The notes: a model not told the origin generated them from the sequence alone. Positions 42,979-55,977 are shown, numbered from the stretch's first letter. The stretch is DNA of 64,000 bases from Hevea brasiliensis (GCF_030052815.1 NC_079504.1:91191085-91255084), one strand, 5' to 3'. Numbers and translations: made by a program.

Positions 42979-45900
42979 TGTCACACCCTACCCCTCTGTA
43001 AGGCATAACATGATCCTGTAGTGTACCTAATGAATTACCAACTCCGTCTACTGATAACCCATTAAATACACTACAAGGGATTTTAAAAACTTTTCTTACT
43101 TCTTTTACAGTGGTGAGCACTATTTACAGGTGTTACAAACCTTTTTGAACTGAAGTGATAGAACTAACACATTTGAATTATTTGGAATTTCTATAAAAAT
43201 TTTGGCAGAGTGCCATCTATATTTTGGATAAAACAGTTCTTCAGAAAAACCTATAAAAAACACTTCAATATATATTTCCAAATCTCAACTCCAACATGTT
43301 TCTCAACACAACATATTTCTCAACTCAAATCCATAGTAATTTTTCAAAGACTGAGATACAAGAAATATAATACAATTTTTTTTTACAAGTCAAAATAACT
43401 CATAATTTACTTTACAACTTTAATGTACAATTTTAATTTACAACTGCTCAAAAACCAAGAACACTATATACATACAGTAAACATACATTACAATATAAAA
43501 TGCAGAATATGGTATACTCAATATACCCGATGATCTCTCAATGTAGTATTAGCAGCCTAGTCTGCTACCCTGTCAGTCTGTCTACCTGCGACAGCAATGA
43601 AAAGCTATCGCTGAGTAAAATTTACTCAGTGGTGCACAATAACAATTTGAAATGTGATATATAAATCTTTTATTGGCAGTTCACAAATCAAATGATTCAC
43701 AATTCCATTTCACAATTTACAAAATTCATCTAACACAAATTTGATCAAATAACTGAGTAACACAATGTTGCCAATCGATAACATAATTTAGGCCATAACA
43801 CAATTTTGTCCACACATGCCGTGTTGTACACCACGACAAGACACACTCACCCCAATAATCGAAATCAATGAGGGAGGAAGCTAGCTATATAATGAGTACT
43901 CATCCACACTCACCTCAGACTGTCAAGTCAAAGAGGGAGGAATATAATCACACTCACCCCAGACTGATAAGTCAAAGAGGGAGGAATATATCAATAGTGT
44001 CATGCCAAATGTGAATAAAAACAATTTCAAATCACAATATTTCATACAAACCATAAATCACATTTTATCTCAAAATTTCCATTTGCAAAGTTAGCAATAC
44101 AATAAGTTCCAAATAATATTCCCAAAACCAAAGCAATCAAAACTTATTCATAACTCATTTCTCTACATAAATTTGCTAGTAAAAGCAGTGAATATAAAAG
44201 TATTGTGCACGGACACAATTTAAAACTATAATGTTGAATTAAATTTTTAAGTAGAAAATGAGAAGTCAAACTTATTGTGCACAAAGACAATTTAAAATAA
44301 TAACATAGAAATAATCATAATTTATTTCAATTGAAAAATTCAGAAGAAATACTTATTATGCACAAATACAATTTAAAACAATAACATACAATTAATCATA
44401 ATTTATTTCAATTGAAAAATTCAAAAGAAATAATTATTGTGCACAAACACAATTTAAAACAATAACATATAAATAATCGTAATTTATTTCAATTGAAAAA
44501 TTCAAAAGAAATACTTATTGTGCACAAACCTCTGATAACTGTCTCTTGGCTCTGACTCAGTGTTTCCTTCCCCTCCCTGAGTCTTTGCTAACTGAGAAAC
44601 ACAATTTGAAGTGTTTCAGTACTCATTTAAACTGTCTCTAACGATAATGCTTGATAATTAATTCACTGAATTCATTTATTCACTTAGTCAACCTACTATG
44701 TCGACCCTTGGTACATTCTAGGTAATTTAGGTTTTAATGTCATTAATATGTCATTAATATGTCATATTCGATAGTCTTTTAGGGTTGGTACATGTTACCA
44801 AATTCATTTCCGTGTATACTGCATTTTCTTGCGATTTGCTGGATTTCGGGATACTAGTTGACCTAGCCGGACCACCTAGTTCCCTCAGTTTTTGGGTTTC
44901 GGTCAAAACTACAAACTTGTAGATCTATGTCTTATTGCACGTGGGGCAAAATTTCAGGTCATTCTGAGTTATGTAGACCAAGTTATGGTCATTTTACTAT
45001 TGCTGGTCAAATTGCACCAAAATTGGTCACTTTAGGTCACTTTAGGTTCGGCCAGTTTTTGGACCCGAACTTGTGCAAGCTGTTTGACTTACTTATGGTC
45101 ATTTATGGGCTTTTGTGTCTTCATAAGAATTGTAGATATGGGTCTTAACTATTCATGGTTAAAATTTCAGGTCAATTGGACCTGTTTTGAGTGAGTTATG
45201 ACCTAAACACTAACTGCTGCCCAAATGGTCAATTTTCAGGTCTCATTTGCACTTAATCCAGATTTGGTCATTTTTCAAGCTACCTTGCAAACAGAATTTT
45301 GGCAAGCTTCCTTCATGAAAGTTGGCACATTTTGTGCCTAGTTTCACCTCCAATTAGTCTCATACCAATTGGAGCCACACACTTAAAGTTATAGGCCTAA
45401 AACTCAAAGTGCCTTATTGAAATTCTTGCATACACATCAAGCATCACTTTTAACACTCACCAAACTTAACATTCAAACCAATTCTGGTTGTACCACAACC
45501 TAAACATAATTCACAACACATTATAGGTCATTTTGGCAGCTTACAATTACATTCAACATACACCAACAAGTGCAGAATTTTTCAATCCAATTTACAACAA
45601 TTCAATCACCTTTTTATGCTCATTTGCATGTCCCACTTCACACCACCTTACACACACTCAAACTGCCATAACAATCAACACATTTTAACATCATTATTCC
45701 ATAAACCAAGCATGAATTCCAGCATTCTTCAAGGGTTAGCAAACTGCCACAATGGTACACTTACATTCCATTACTTTCCAAGCTTTAAATTTCATTTCAC
45801 CTTTACATATACTAAGTATACATCACCTAAACAATTTCCTACACAATATACATTTAATCAATTATTTAATTCACCATTTACAAGTACAATTAAACTGCCT

Positions 45901-46914
45901 TCAAGGTGCTTCCATGGCTGCCAAAAGTGCACATTCCCATTCAACATCAAAACTCAAAAATTCCTCCATAAATCAAACACCCATAACATGCTTACAAACT
46001 TTAACAAAGCAATATTCAAAAACTCAAACTTACCTATGGATGAGACTTCTCAAATCTTCACTAAACTTCTTGATTTTGGTATCAAACTCTTCCTTGTGAT
46101 GTGGGGATAAACTTTAATGAAGATAAGTGTGGGAAAAGATGGCTTGATCATGGAGTTGTAATGGTTTGAAGGTGGGTGGCCATGGGAGGGTTTGAAAGCT
46201 TTCATGCGGCAATGGAACTTTTAAATTGAAGAAGATGACTTGCAGATTGGTTAGTGGATGTACACCTGCCCATTGAGTATTTAATTTAATCCATAGTGGT
46301 CCACTCACCTTAATTAAACTATATTATATGTTTTAATTTATAATTACACCATTTACTCTCCATTTTTGCTACTTACATTAGGTACCCCTAAATTAAATTT
46401 TCATTATATTTTCCAAGTGTAATATTATTTATTTTTAATGGAAATTTAGGTCAAAACACAATTCGGGATGTCAAATGACCACAATGCCCCTATCCGGGTT
46501 GCATTACCGATTTTTTGGTAACACCGGGTTTTGTCCATTTTTCGATTTCTCACTTTTCTTTGTACTAATTATTTAATTTTTCTTTAATATTTCTAATGAT
46601 ATTTATACTTCAATAAATATTTATTCGAGTCCTAAAAATATTTTCCAAGGTTCCCCGCGGTCCAGGGCTAGTCAATGGTCCACGCCGTGACTTCCCGGTG
46701 CGGTCACCCATCGCTAGGGTTCTCGGCTCGCTTAACTTAGTTGCATTTCTTTACTATTATTTTTCCTTTATTTTTCTTGTATATTTCTTTTCTTGTATTT
46801 CATTATTTAATGTCTCCTCACTCATATCGAAGTGTAGTTCTAGGCATTCTAGCTGTCCGGACAACATTGGTCACCGGAACAGTAGAACGCACTATCGAAC
46901 TTAGGGGTGTTACA
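42979..46914 (-). mobile_element. Solo Tekay-like LTR in the copia element (3,936 bp)
   Basis: Minus strand TGTAACACCCC at 46,914 to GGTGTGACA at 42,979, flanked by ATCAA at 42,974-42,978 and 46,915-46,919. No primer site or coding region. Stem-loop CTGAGTAAAATTTACTCAG at 43,611-43,629; palindrome ATGAGTACTCAT at 43,892-43,903. An about 80-bp tandem array lies at 44,202-44,530. It is closer to the Y LTRs (shared 46,440-46,900 and 52,620-53,085) than to D. Open frames at 45,616-46,110 are AT-rich and domain-free. Confidence 0.95.
44202..44530. repeat. About 80-bp tandem array inside the solo LTR (4 units)
   Basis: Units open with TATTGTGCACAAACACAATT and run through ACAATAACAT to CAATTGAAAAATTCAAAAG. 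Starts near 44,202, 44,273, 44,353, 44,434 and a final partial at 44,514. The Y LTRs have only one full unit at the same place (50,617-50,705), so the array expanded here. Confidence 0.85.
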
Positions 46915-46919
46915 ATCAA

Positions 46920-47894
46920 GCACGTTAAACCTCTTTAACACCTTTTCTAAGTATAGACTTTGGGATAAACCAATTATTCTTTTTGCTCTATCTCTATAGA
47001 TGTGAATCCCAAGAATATAGGTTGCCTCCCCTGAGTCTTTCATGGAGAATGTATTTGACAACCATACCTTTACAGTTGTCAACATTCCTGTGTCATTACC
47101 TATCAATAAAATATCATCCACATATAAGACAAGGAAAGTGACAGCCCTATCACTAACCTTCTTATATACACATGGCTCAACCTCATTTTTGATAAAACCA
47201 AATGACTTAATGGCTTCATCAAAACGGATGTTCCAACTCCTCGAAGCTTGTTTCAACCCATAAATGGATCGCTTTAGCTTGCATACCTTGGAACCATTTT
47301 GGGATTCAAAACCCTAGGCCATTCCATGAAAATGTTTTCTTCAATGTATCCATTGAGAAAAGCTGTTTTGACATCCATCTGCCAAATCTCATAATCATAG
47401 TATGCAGCTATTGCTAATAGAATCCTAATTGATTTAAGCATGGCAACATGCAAGAAAGTCTCCTTATAGTTGATTCCTTGCCTTTGGCGAAACCCTTTCG
47501 CTACTAGCCTTGCTTTATAGGTCTCTACCTTTCCATCAGAACCAATTTTCTTCTTGAAAACTCATTTGTTCCCTATAGGTACAATACCTTCAGGTGGGTT
47601 AATAAGATCTCAAACTTGATTCTTATACATGGAATCAATCTCGGATTTCATAGCATCAATCCATTTTGAAGAGTCTATATCTGATATAGCTTCTTCATAG
47701 GTAAGTGGATCATCTCCATGATCTACTTCTTCATGAGTAGACAACTCTTATTCTTCTTCATGAAGAAAACCATATCTCATTGGTGGGTGAGATATCTTGG
47801 TTGATCTGCGAGGAATAGCTGTAGATGTTTCATCAATAGGTATAGGTTGACTAGATGGATCCATATCCATTTGATCTGCAATTCTAACTCTATT
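46920..47894 (-). pseudogene. Copia reverse transcriptase, N-terminal part
   Basis: Minus strand from 47,894: PRRSTKISHPPMRYGFLHEE, SSKWIDAMKSEIDSMYKNQ, a stop, VFKKKIGSDGKVETYKARL, VAKGFRQRQGINYKETF, QMDVKTAFLNGYIEENIFME, then 47,256-46,920 with FGFIKNEVEPCVYKK, catalytic YVDDILLIGND, MKDSGEATYILGI and QSLYLEKVLKRFNV. The sequence then continues at 42,978 across the solo LTR. YVDD intact; stops at about 47,610 and near 47,270 break the frame. Confidence 0.92.
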
Positions 47895-49020
47895 TGTGAC
47901 ACCCCGTACCCGTGTACAGTATACCCGAGTAAGTAATGCCACACGGTGTACCGGCACACTCTAATATACCCTAATTAATTTTCATCATAATTTTGAATAT
48001 AACTTATAAAATATAACTCATTTAAGTCATTTATTGAAATCATAATTTATTTGAGGTTCCGTAAAGTTTAAAGAAAATCCGTGATCTGGCTAAAAATGGA
48101 GAAAACAGTTCTTCGGAACCTGTGAAAAACACTTCCAATAAACAAATTCATTCATTCTCAACTCCAATATCATCACAAAACTCAATATCAAGATCTCACA
48201 TTTCAATTTCAATTCTCAACCATCCATCACATGTGATGATCACATATATTTCATAAATAACCATTTACTTTTCCATTCACAAATACAATTTTCATAATTT
48301 ACATAAACCTCAATATACATTACACAAGTTTAATTACATATGAGAAAATCAAAATTTAGTTACAAAATGTTAAAATGACACCTAGTTTCCTACCAATGCC
48401 TTTGCAGTTGAGGTGACACGGACACTTTGTGCAGAGTCTGCGGGATGGACTCACCCGATCTGTGGTCTCTGGGCTCATGATGCATATCTCCAGTACCTAC
48501 GCGTGGCAAAAGCAACGCTCTAAGCAATAATGCTTAGTGGTGCAATAATATAATAAAAGAAAATAGCAAGAAATTAAATGTGTAGTGAATGTGTACGTTT
48601 TATTTGTTTGGTATTTGTATATCATTTACTTTATTTACTTTTATTCATTTGGTTGCCCCAAGTAACCTACACTAGACGACTGGACTAGATAACGGGTAAA
48701 CTGGCACTGGGTATCTAGTACCTCGGGCCGTCACACCATCGGTCACGTATGTATCTTCCGGTGTGCAACAGAACAGCTACCAAGCTGTAAATAATCTCAG
48801 GCACAAGGCCAATTCTCCATGCAAAGTCAGAATGGCTAAAAGCCATGAAATCACAGAATGGCATATTGCCATGTGCAGTACTGCTAACTGAACCCTATTG
48901 GCATGCCAAACTATCCAAACCAATCATGTTAGATATACTAGGGCATTTGAAACTTTTAAATTCTTCAATTTGTGCATTTTAAGTTTTGGTGTCACTATTC
49001 ACCTCATTTGTGACACCCCT
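47895..49020 (-). repeat. LTR X, partial, minus orientation (1,126 bp)
   Basis: Minus-strand LTR terminus at 47,895 (reads TGTGACACCCCGTACCCG on plus), extending to 49,020 where the Y array begins. Stem-loop CTAAGCAATAATGCTTAG at 48,520-48,537. The start side is not seen. It inserted into copia RT. It contains GTGTCACTATTCACCTCA near 48,990. Confidence 0.75.
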
Positions 49021-52000
49021 TGTCACACCCTACCCCTCTGTAAGGCATAACATGATCCCGTAGTATACCTAATGAATTACCAACTCCGTCTACTGATAAC
49101 CCATTAAATACACTACAAGGGATTTTAAAAACTTTTCTTACTTCTTTTACAGTGGTGAGCACTATTTACAGGTGTTAAAAACTTTTGTGAACTGAAGTGA
49201 AACAGCTAACTCATTTGGACCATTAGAAATTTTCTGTAAAAATTTTGGCAGAATGTCATCTGTATTTTGGATAAAACAGTTCTTCAGAAAACCTGTAAAA
49301 AGCACTTCAATATTTTTCCAAATATCAACTCTAACAAAATTCAACACAATATTTTTCTCAACTCAATCCACAACAATTTTTCAGTATTTTCAAAGGATGA
49401 AATAAAGGAAATATAATACAAATTTTACAAGTCAAAATAATTCATAATTCACTTTACAACTTCAATGTACAATTTTAATTTACAACTGCTCAAATAATTT
49501 ACATACATATTATTACATGCATACATCAAAACCTATGTACATGGGTATATCTATGATATACCTGGAGCTGATCTGAATGTATCTTCAAGGAAATTTACTC
49601 ACTGCTCTATGCTCTTCTTACCTGCGACAGCATACAAAGCTATCGCTGAGTGGTGAACTCAGTGGTGCACAACTATAATTTAAAACATAGTACAATATAC
49701 ATTGACAAAATTTACAGTAAATAATTTGGAAATCTGAACACTCATCAATTTCCAAAACTCAAAATATTCATTGCCAATAATGTAAATCATTTGTATAAAT
49801 GACTTTGATCACAAAATTCAATTTATCAAATCATGACTATCCATTTAAGTAATTCCAACAAAATCAATTATACATAAACCATAATTGAAATCATAATTCC
49901 TTACCATTCAAAAGCCATTCTGTATCTCAAAAATCATTTTGTATCTCAAAAACTATGTTGTATCTCAAAAATCAATCTTTATCTCACTAATATGCAAGAC
50001 TAATCCGAAAGGGCCATATTCGATGTGATTCTAACTCCCTATGGTCGGGGAGGTCGAATCAGATTCTAACTCCCTATGGTCGGGGAGGTCGAATCATCGT
50101 GCACAGTACCATCACAATAATGAATCTTCCGCAAGGGCTATAACGATAAAATAAACTTAGATCTAACCTCACATCAGAGGAAAATCTAAGCCTGTGCACG
50201 TACCATGGTAATCAAAACACAACTAACTCCATTGTCTTCTCAACAAATGAGAGAGACGGGTAATAACCTAGTCAAGCATCTATAGTGAGATATAAAACAA
50301 TATTACAATCCATTTAGTGAGCATAAATCACAATATAATTCGATTCAAAGTCAAATAATAAATTTGCATTTTTCCATGAAAATTACCTTCACAATTCAAA
50401 ACATGTTCTATCACAATTTTCCAAAATATAATTTGTTCAATCCATAACAATGCTTAATACTTGTGGAAATACTATTTCACAAAGCTGAATTCATACATAC
50501 TATAACAATTTTTAATAATCATTGAATTAAATCCAATGCTTGTTAAACATAATACATAAGAAAAATATGTCATTTAATCAAATAAAGTATTCAAAACAAA
50601 ATCAGTTAAAAACTAGCTGTGCACAAACACAATTTAAAACAATAATATACAATAGTCATAATTCATTTCAATTGAAAAATTCAAAAGAAATAGCCGTTGT
50701 GCACAAACCTCTGATGACTGTCTCCTGGTCTGGACTCAGTGTTTCTTTCCCTTTTGCTGAGTCCTTGTTAACTGAGAAACACAATTTGAAGTGTTTCAGT
50801 ACTAAATTAATTTGCCTCTAACGATAATGTTCGATAAACAATTCACTGAATACCTTTATTTGCTTAATCACCTAATATACCGACCCTCGATGCGTTTTAG
50901 GTAAATTAGGTTTTAGTGTCCTTTATACGTCACATTCGATAGGGTTTTAGGGTTGGTACGTGTTACCAAACTCAATTCTAGGTATATTGCGTTCTCTTGC
51001 ATTTTATTGCAAATTGCTGGATTTCGGGATACTAGTTTGACCTAGCCGGACGGCCTAGTTCCCTCGATTTTCGGGTTTCAGTCAAAACTACAAACTTGTA
51101 GATCTATGTCTTATGGACCGCGGTGCAAAATTTTAGGTCAATCTGAGTTAAGTAGACCAAGTTATGGTCATTATACTACTGCTGGTCAAATGGTACCAAT
51201 TTAGGTCAATTTTAGGTCAATTTGGTCAACTCTGGTTCGGCCAGTTTTTGGACCCGAACTTGTGCAAGTTGTTTGACTTGCTTATGGTCATTTCTGGGCT
51301 TTGGTGTCTTCATAAGACTTGTAGGTATGGGTCTTAACTATTCTTGGTTAAAATTTCAGGTCAATTGGACCTGGTTTGAGTGAGTTATGGCCTAAACACT
51401 CACTGCTGCCCAATTGGTCATTTTTCAGGTCCTAATTGCACCTAATCCGAATTGGTCATTTTCTTAGGTCACTTTGCAAGCAGAATTTTGGTATGTTTTC
51501 TCAATGAAAGTTGGCACATTTGGTGCCTAGTTTCACCTCCAATTGGTCTCATACCAATTGAGGTTACACATTTAAACTTATTGGTCTATTTGCACACTGC
51601 CCTCTATATGCCTTTCAAACCCCAATTCAAACACACATTTAACTTGCTCTACTTTAAATCCCCATACCTAATTCTGATTTTATACCATTCCATTTTCATT
51701 TATCTCTTCTTACTATGGTCAATTTGGACAGAATACAAACATTCTCAATACATCAAATACAACCCTAAACCACAAAGTCCAAATTTAGCAATATATGTAC
51801 ATAAATACACCTAATCATTACATATAATTTCCACTACTAATTTACATACACATTCATCAATTCTTCTATGTCAACATTCTGCCAACACTTCCATCAATAC
51901 ATACAATTATTCAAGTGTTCCCAAGCTGCCGAAAATTGTCCTTCAACATCAAAGTGCCCTACAATTTACCAATTCCCATCCAAGTGCATAAATCACCATA

Positions 52001-53085
52001 TATATGTGAAATAATTCACTAGGATATTAAATCACCATGATCAACATTATTTCTCATCAATTATATGCATAATATCTCATCAAATACATGACCCCATGGC
52101 TGTCCAAAAATGGCTATCTCAATAACTATTTAAACTTTAAAATTTCCTTCACAAAACTAACACCCATAACATGAACATAAAGTTTAACAAAGGAATTCTC
52201 AAAAATGTAAACTTACCTTTAATTGTAACTTATTAAACCTTCACCAAACTTCTCAAATTTGGTATCAATATCTTCCTTGTGATGTGTAGACCATTTTTCA
52301 TGAAGGAACCTAAGTATTTAGAGATGAAATGGAGGGTGTTAAGTGAGCTTGAAGAAAATGGCCATGGTTGTTTTCTCTCACCTTCAATTCGGCATGTTTA
52401 ATGGAAATGGAGAAGATGAGCTATCTGATGGGTATAGTGGACTTACACCTGCCATTTGATGTTTAATTTATTCTATAGTGGAGCACTTACTCAATTTATA
52501 TCATATAATAAGTTTAACTCCCATTTATCCCACATTAACCCATAATTTTTGCTATTTACTTTAGGTACCCTCAATTTAATTTTTCATTATATTTTCCAAG
52601 TGTAATATTATTTATTTTTAATGGACATTTAGGTCAAAAGACAATTCGGGATGTCAAATGACCATAATGCCCCTGTTCGGGTTGCATTCCCGATTTTTAG
52701 TATCTGGGTTTTGTGCATTTTCGATTTCTCACTTTTCTTTGTACTAATTATTTAATTTTTCTTTGATCTTTCTAATGATATTTATTCTTCAATAAGGGTC
52801 TATTTAAGTCCTAAAAATGTTTTCCAGGGTTCCTCGCAGTCCAGGGCTAGTCAACGGTCCACGCCGTGACTTCCCAGTGCGATCACCCATCGTTAGGTTT
52901 CCCAGCTCGTTTAACTTGATTACATTTTTTTGCTATTATTTTTCCTTTGTTTTTCTTGTATTTTCTTTTCTTGTATTTCATTATTTTATGTCTCCCCACT
53001 CATATTAAAGTGTAGTTCTAGGCATCCTAGGTCCAGGACAACAGTCACCGGAGCAAAGAGCACTACCGAACTTAGGGGTGTTACA
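49021..53085 (-). repeat. Y array, LTR 1 (4,065 bp)
   Basis: Minus strand TGTAACACCCC at 53,085 to GGTGTGACA at 49,021. It holds the stem-loop (49,646-49,662), a ~21-bp TATCTCAAAAA repeat (49,920-49,985) and a perfect 35-bp tandem duplication with GATTCTAACTCCCTATGGTC (50,027-50,061 and 50,062-50,096). A 120-residue frame at 51,452-51,814 recurs identically in LTR 2 but has no known domain and just reflects LTR identity. Confidence 0.93.
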
Positions 53086-53099
53086 ATTCTCCCCCCCTT

Positions 53100-53655
53100 A
53101 AATAAATTTCGTCTCGAAATTTTACCTGACATTAGTCTCTGAACAGCTGTGGGTATTGTCTCCTCATATCCTCTTCACGTTCCCAAGTAGCTTCCTGGCC
53201 TGAATGATGGTTCCACAGCACTTTAACCAGGTATATCTATTTGTTCCTCAGCTGCTTCACCTCATAAGCCAGAATTTTTATGGGTTCTTCCTCATATGAG
53301 AGGTCTGGATTTACTTCAATCTCTTCAACTGGTAGTACATGAGATGGGTCTAATCTGTACCTCCTTAACATGGACACATGGAAGACACGTGTATCCTTGC
53401 TAACTCTGGAGGTAATGCCAACCGATATGCCAAAGGACCCACTCTTTCTAGAACTTCATATGGTCCGATGAAACGAGGACTCAGTTTCCCCTTTCTGCCA
53501 AATCTCATAATCCTCTTCCAAGGAAAAACTTTGAGGAATACTTTATCACCCACTGCATATTCAATATCTCTTCTCTTCAGATCAACATAGGACTTACGGT
53601 CGATGCACCTTGAGTCTATCTCGATCAATCGATCTTTTCCTCTATCGCTAAACAA
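53100..53655 (-). pseudogene. Y unit 1: integrase C-terminus and chromodomain
   Basis: DIEYAVGDKVFLKVFPWKR, MRFGRKGKLSPRFIGPYEV, LERVGPLAYRLALPPELARI, then a break at 53,380-53,365 and SMLRRYRLDPSHVLPVEEI, EPIKILAYEVKQLRNK. The chromodomain's last part is cut by a stop near 53,240. Relative to unit 2 a short CTG-containing stretch near 53,388 is altered, which breaks the frame. Confidence 0.85.
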
Positions 53656-53692
53656 TTTCTAGCCCAATCATCCTGCTTTCACCTACTTCGTC

Positions 53693-54177
53693 CTAACATA
53701 GGGGAGTTCTGCACTTTTTGCCATATAAAGCTTCATATGGAGGCATCCCAATGCTTGATTGGTAGCTGTTGTTATAAGCAAACTCAATCAAAGGCAAGTG
53801 TGTATCCCAACTACCTTCAAATTCAATCACACAAGCCCATAGCATATCCTCCAGTATCTGAATAACCCTCTCGGTGGCCATCATGCGTGGTGGAATGCCG
53901 TGCTAAAGTTCAATCTAGTTCTTAGGGCTCTCTGAAGACTACCCCAGAATCTAGAAGTGAACCTAGGATCTCTGTCAGACACAATCGATACTGGCACTCC
54001 ATGCAATTTTACAATTTCATATATGTACAATCTGGCCAATCTTTCTAGGCTATAGTCCATCCGGACTGGCAAAAAGTGAGCAGACTTGGTTAGTCTGTCA
54101 ATTATAACCTATACTGCATCATGACTATTCTGTGTCCTCAGAAATCTCATCACAAAATCCATAGTTATCTGTTCCTT
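53693..54177 (-). pseudogene. Y unit 1: integrase core fragment
   Basis: Minus strand: [56 protein letters not shown] (second Asp kept), FSTAFHHA, then [18 protein letters not shown] and [18 protein letters not shown]. The stretch between FSTAFH and ERVIQ is scrambled where D has CAGACTGG and CTGTGGG. Confidence 0.88.
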
Positions 54178-54460
54178 TACAATGTTTCATAGGGTGCCAC
54201 TTGTATGCTAGCTTGACACTTATTAATGTATACAAATTCTGTTAGTGGGATGTATCTGTCCCATCTCCTCTCGGATTCAATGACACGAGTTCTCAATATA
54301 TTCTTGAGGGCTTATCACATTTTACAGGTTATTTTTATCATTTCATTTCATTATTTATAGGAACTCAATGAGTTTCGAATTTACTGAATTACTTATTTCA
54401 ATTGTCCATCATGCGAGGATGATACGTTGTCTTGATATCTCTAAGCTTATAGCAATTACT
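54178..54460 (-). pseudogene. Y unit 1: second, divergent integrase fragment
   Basis: Minus-strand translation gives LKNILRTRVIESERRWDRY, IPLTEFVYINKCQASIQVAP, YETL at about 54,305-54,180. It aligns with [19 protein letters not shown] and [20 protein letters not shown] of the ordinary integrase but is far from it. DIKTTYHPRM near 54,440-54,405 fits the [12 protein letters not shown] segment. So part of another gypsy integrase has been joined upstream of the normal one. Confidence 0.6.
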
Positions 54461-54999
54461 GTGGTAGTGGTAGTTCACATTATTGTAACCAGAACTCGAC
54501 TCACTACCTTACAAGTGTAGTCTTTCGAGCTAGTTACGAAGTTTTAAATTTCGACTAAAATTTTCACATTTATTTCGATAATAGTACCTATTCGTGCAAC
54601 TATATCAATTTAGAGATTACTTACAAATATTCTTACTTATTGTACCACGAGGAAACACGTAGCTCTACACAATAATCCGATTCGATCTTTGTCTGCGACT
54701 TACAATACAAACATTGAGAACACTATATAGTCACTACGTTATAACCTCATGGACTAGGTTTTCTAACATCTTATCTTTCTCGAATCCACTAATATCCCAA
54801 ACCGATTCGATTACAATTTCCTTTGACAATTACTAACGATAACATCTTTGCCCTCATCAAGAGTAATTCTATTCTTGAACTTACTTTTAGGTCCTCTTGC
54901 CTTACATTAAGTAGGCTCGCCAATTAGCTTTATAATTTACGGTATGTTAGAAAATACTTTTAGCTAACAATTCTTCCAAAATTAATGTCAACCATACTT
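54461..54999 (-). other. Y unit 1: unassigned internal spacer
   Basis: About 540 bp where elements C and D have RT and RNase H. No open frame and no recognisable RT or RNase H motif. Repeated almost unchanged in unit 2 (61,440-61,980). Confidence 0.5.
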
Positions 55000-55232
55000 G
55001 TTATTGTAGTTATTATCCTAAAGGACTAGTCACTAATACATCAAAATTCATTTCCATGTAAAGGAATAGCAGAACATATAGTTCGACACTAACACACAAC
55101 TAAGTAGTCTTTGGGATCAAATAATAACTAATTGTTTCTTTCAAAATTTAAGAACTTACCAGCCTACATCAAGTTTCTGCTCCTTTTACTTGGCGCATAG
55201 TGGACACTCAGCGCTACTATATTCGGGTTGAT
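55000..55232 (-). pseudogene. Y unit 1: protease remnant
   Basis: Traces matching the D protease: sequence for YDVLVTSPL.. and CS..S near 55,025-55,085, then RQVKGAETSD.A-like sequence near 55,190-55,165. Frame not kept. Confidence 0.5.
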
Positions 55233-55795
55233 TCACGTGTTATAGTGGTGAGGAGTACCAACTCTATTTCTATCTTGACTCATTGTGATCTGTGAACTTC
55301 GGAGAAGCGGTCGAGGTGGTTTAGCACAATCTTTAGCAAAGTGTCCAAGTTTTCCACAATTGTAACAGCTCCGGAGGCCTTCGACAAATACCTCCATGAT
55401 ATCTTCTACAAGTTTCACATTGGCGGGAAGGGTAGGAACTTCTAGTTGTTCGACAACTAGATCTTAGTGGTCTCACTCGATGATCCGCCTCTATCATATT
55501 TACGAGTTCGGGGTTCCTCAAATTCTTTCTCTTTCTCAAATTCTTTGTCAACTCGACCCATAGGTTTCTCCTCTTCTCTATTTCACATTGCCCTTGTAGG
55601 TTGGGTTTGTACTTGAGCTTGGTGTGATTATCGACCATTTGTTGGAAGAAAGTGGCCATTTCTTTGGGCCATTTGTGCAGTAATTTGTACCGGTAAAACT
55701 GGTACAGTCAGGCCTTCGACATTTTGTGGAGCTGGGGCTTCAACTTGTTCCTCTGCCATCACAGACTGTTCTATTATCTCATTCTTCTCTTCCAT
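55233..55795 (-). pseudogene. Y unit 1: gag without capsid
   Basis: ATG at 55,795 (MEEKNEIIEQSVMAEEQ), short N-terminus ending near MAQQMATFFQQMVDN, then directly a basic linker and nucleocapsid with CCHC knuckle CYNCGKLGHFAKDC (55,375-55,335). The roughly 200-residue capsid present in A-D is missing, so the copy cannot build its own particle. Frame broken at several CTG/CAG positions relative to unit 2. Confidence 0.85.
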
Positions 55796-55958
55796 TTTTC
55801 TCACAGAATTTTCTATTCCTGTACAACTAACACAAGGAGATTCCTCTCCATTAGTTCACATTTATGATGTAAATGTACTATATGTATCAAACATTTGAGC
55901 GATTGTAGTTACGACAAAAGATTTCAAATTCACGATTGAAATTCACTTTAAAACCATT

Positions 55959-55969
55959 GCTCGATACCA
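55959..55969 (-). other. Y unit 1 primer-binding site, altered
   Basis: Minus strand TGGTATCGAGC where every other element in the window has TGGTATCAGAG(C/A). CAG is reduced to CG. Either the site is damaged or the base call is wrong; the same change occurs in unit 2. Confidence 0.8.
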
Positions 55970-55977
55970 CTAAAACA

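Larger units (their letters stand above)
40184..47894 (-). mobile_element. Ty1/copia retrotransposon, 3' half
   Basis: Minus strand: RT, RNase H, polypurine tract and 3' LTR, interrupted by a solo Tekay-like LTR (42,979-46,914). The gag, protease, integrase and 5' LTR side is cut off at 47,894 by LTR X. RT and RNase H have a few stops and frame shifts. Confidence 0.9.

Noticed and set aside
45616..46110. 164-residue open frame in the solo LTR
   Set aside because: AT-rich low-complexity translation, lies wholly in LTR sequence, and is not kept in the related Y LTRs.
51452..51814. 120-residue frame found identically at 58,437-58,799
   Set aside because: The identity is explained by LTR duplication. 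No homologue in the other LTRs keeps the frame, and no promoter or domain is visible.
54461..54999. Unknown host gene or exon in the Y internal region
   Set aside because: No open frame, and it is repeated with the element in both units, so it belongs to the element.
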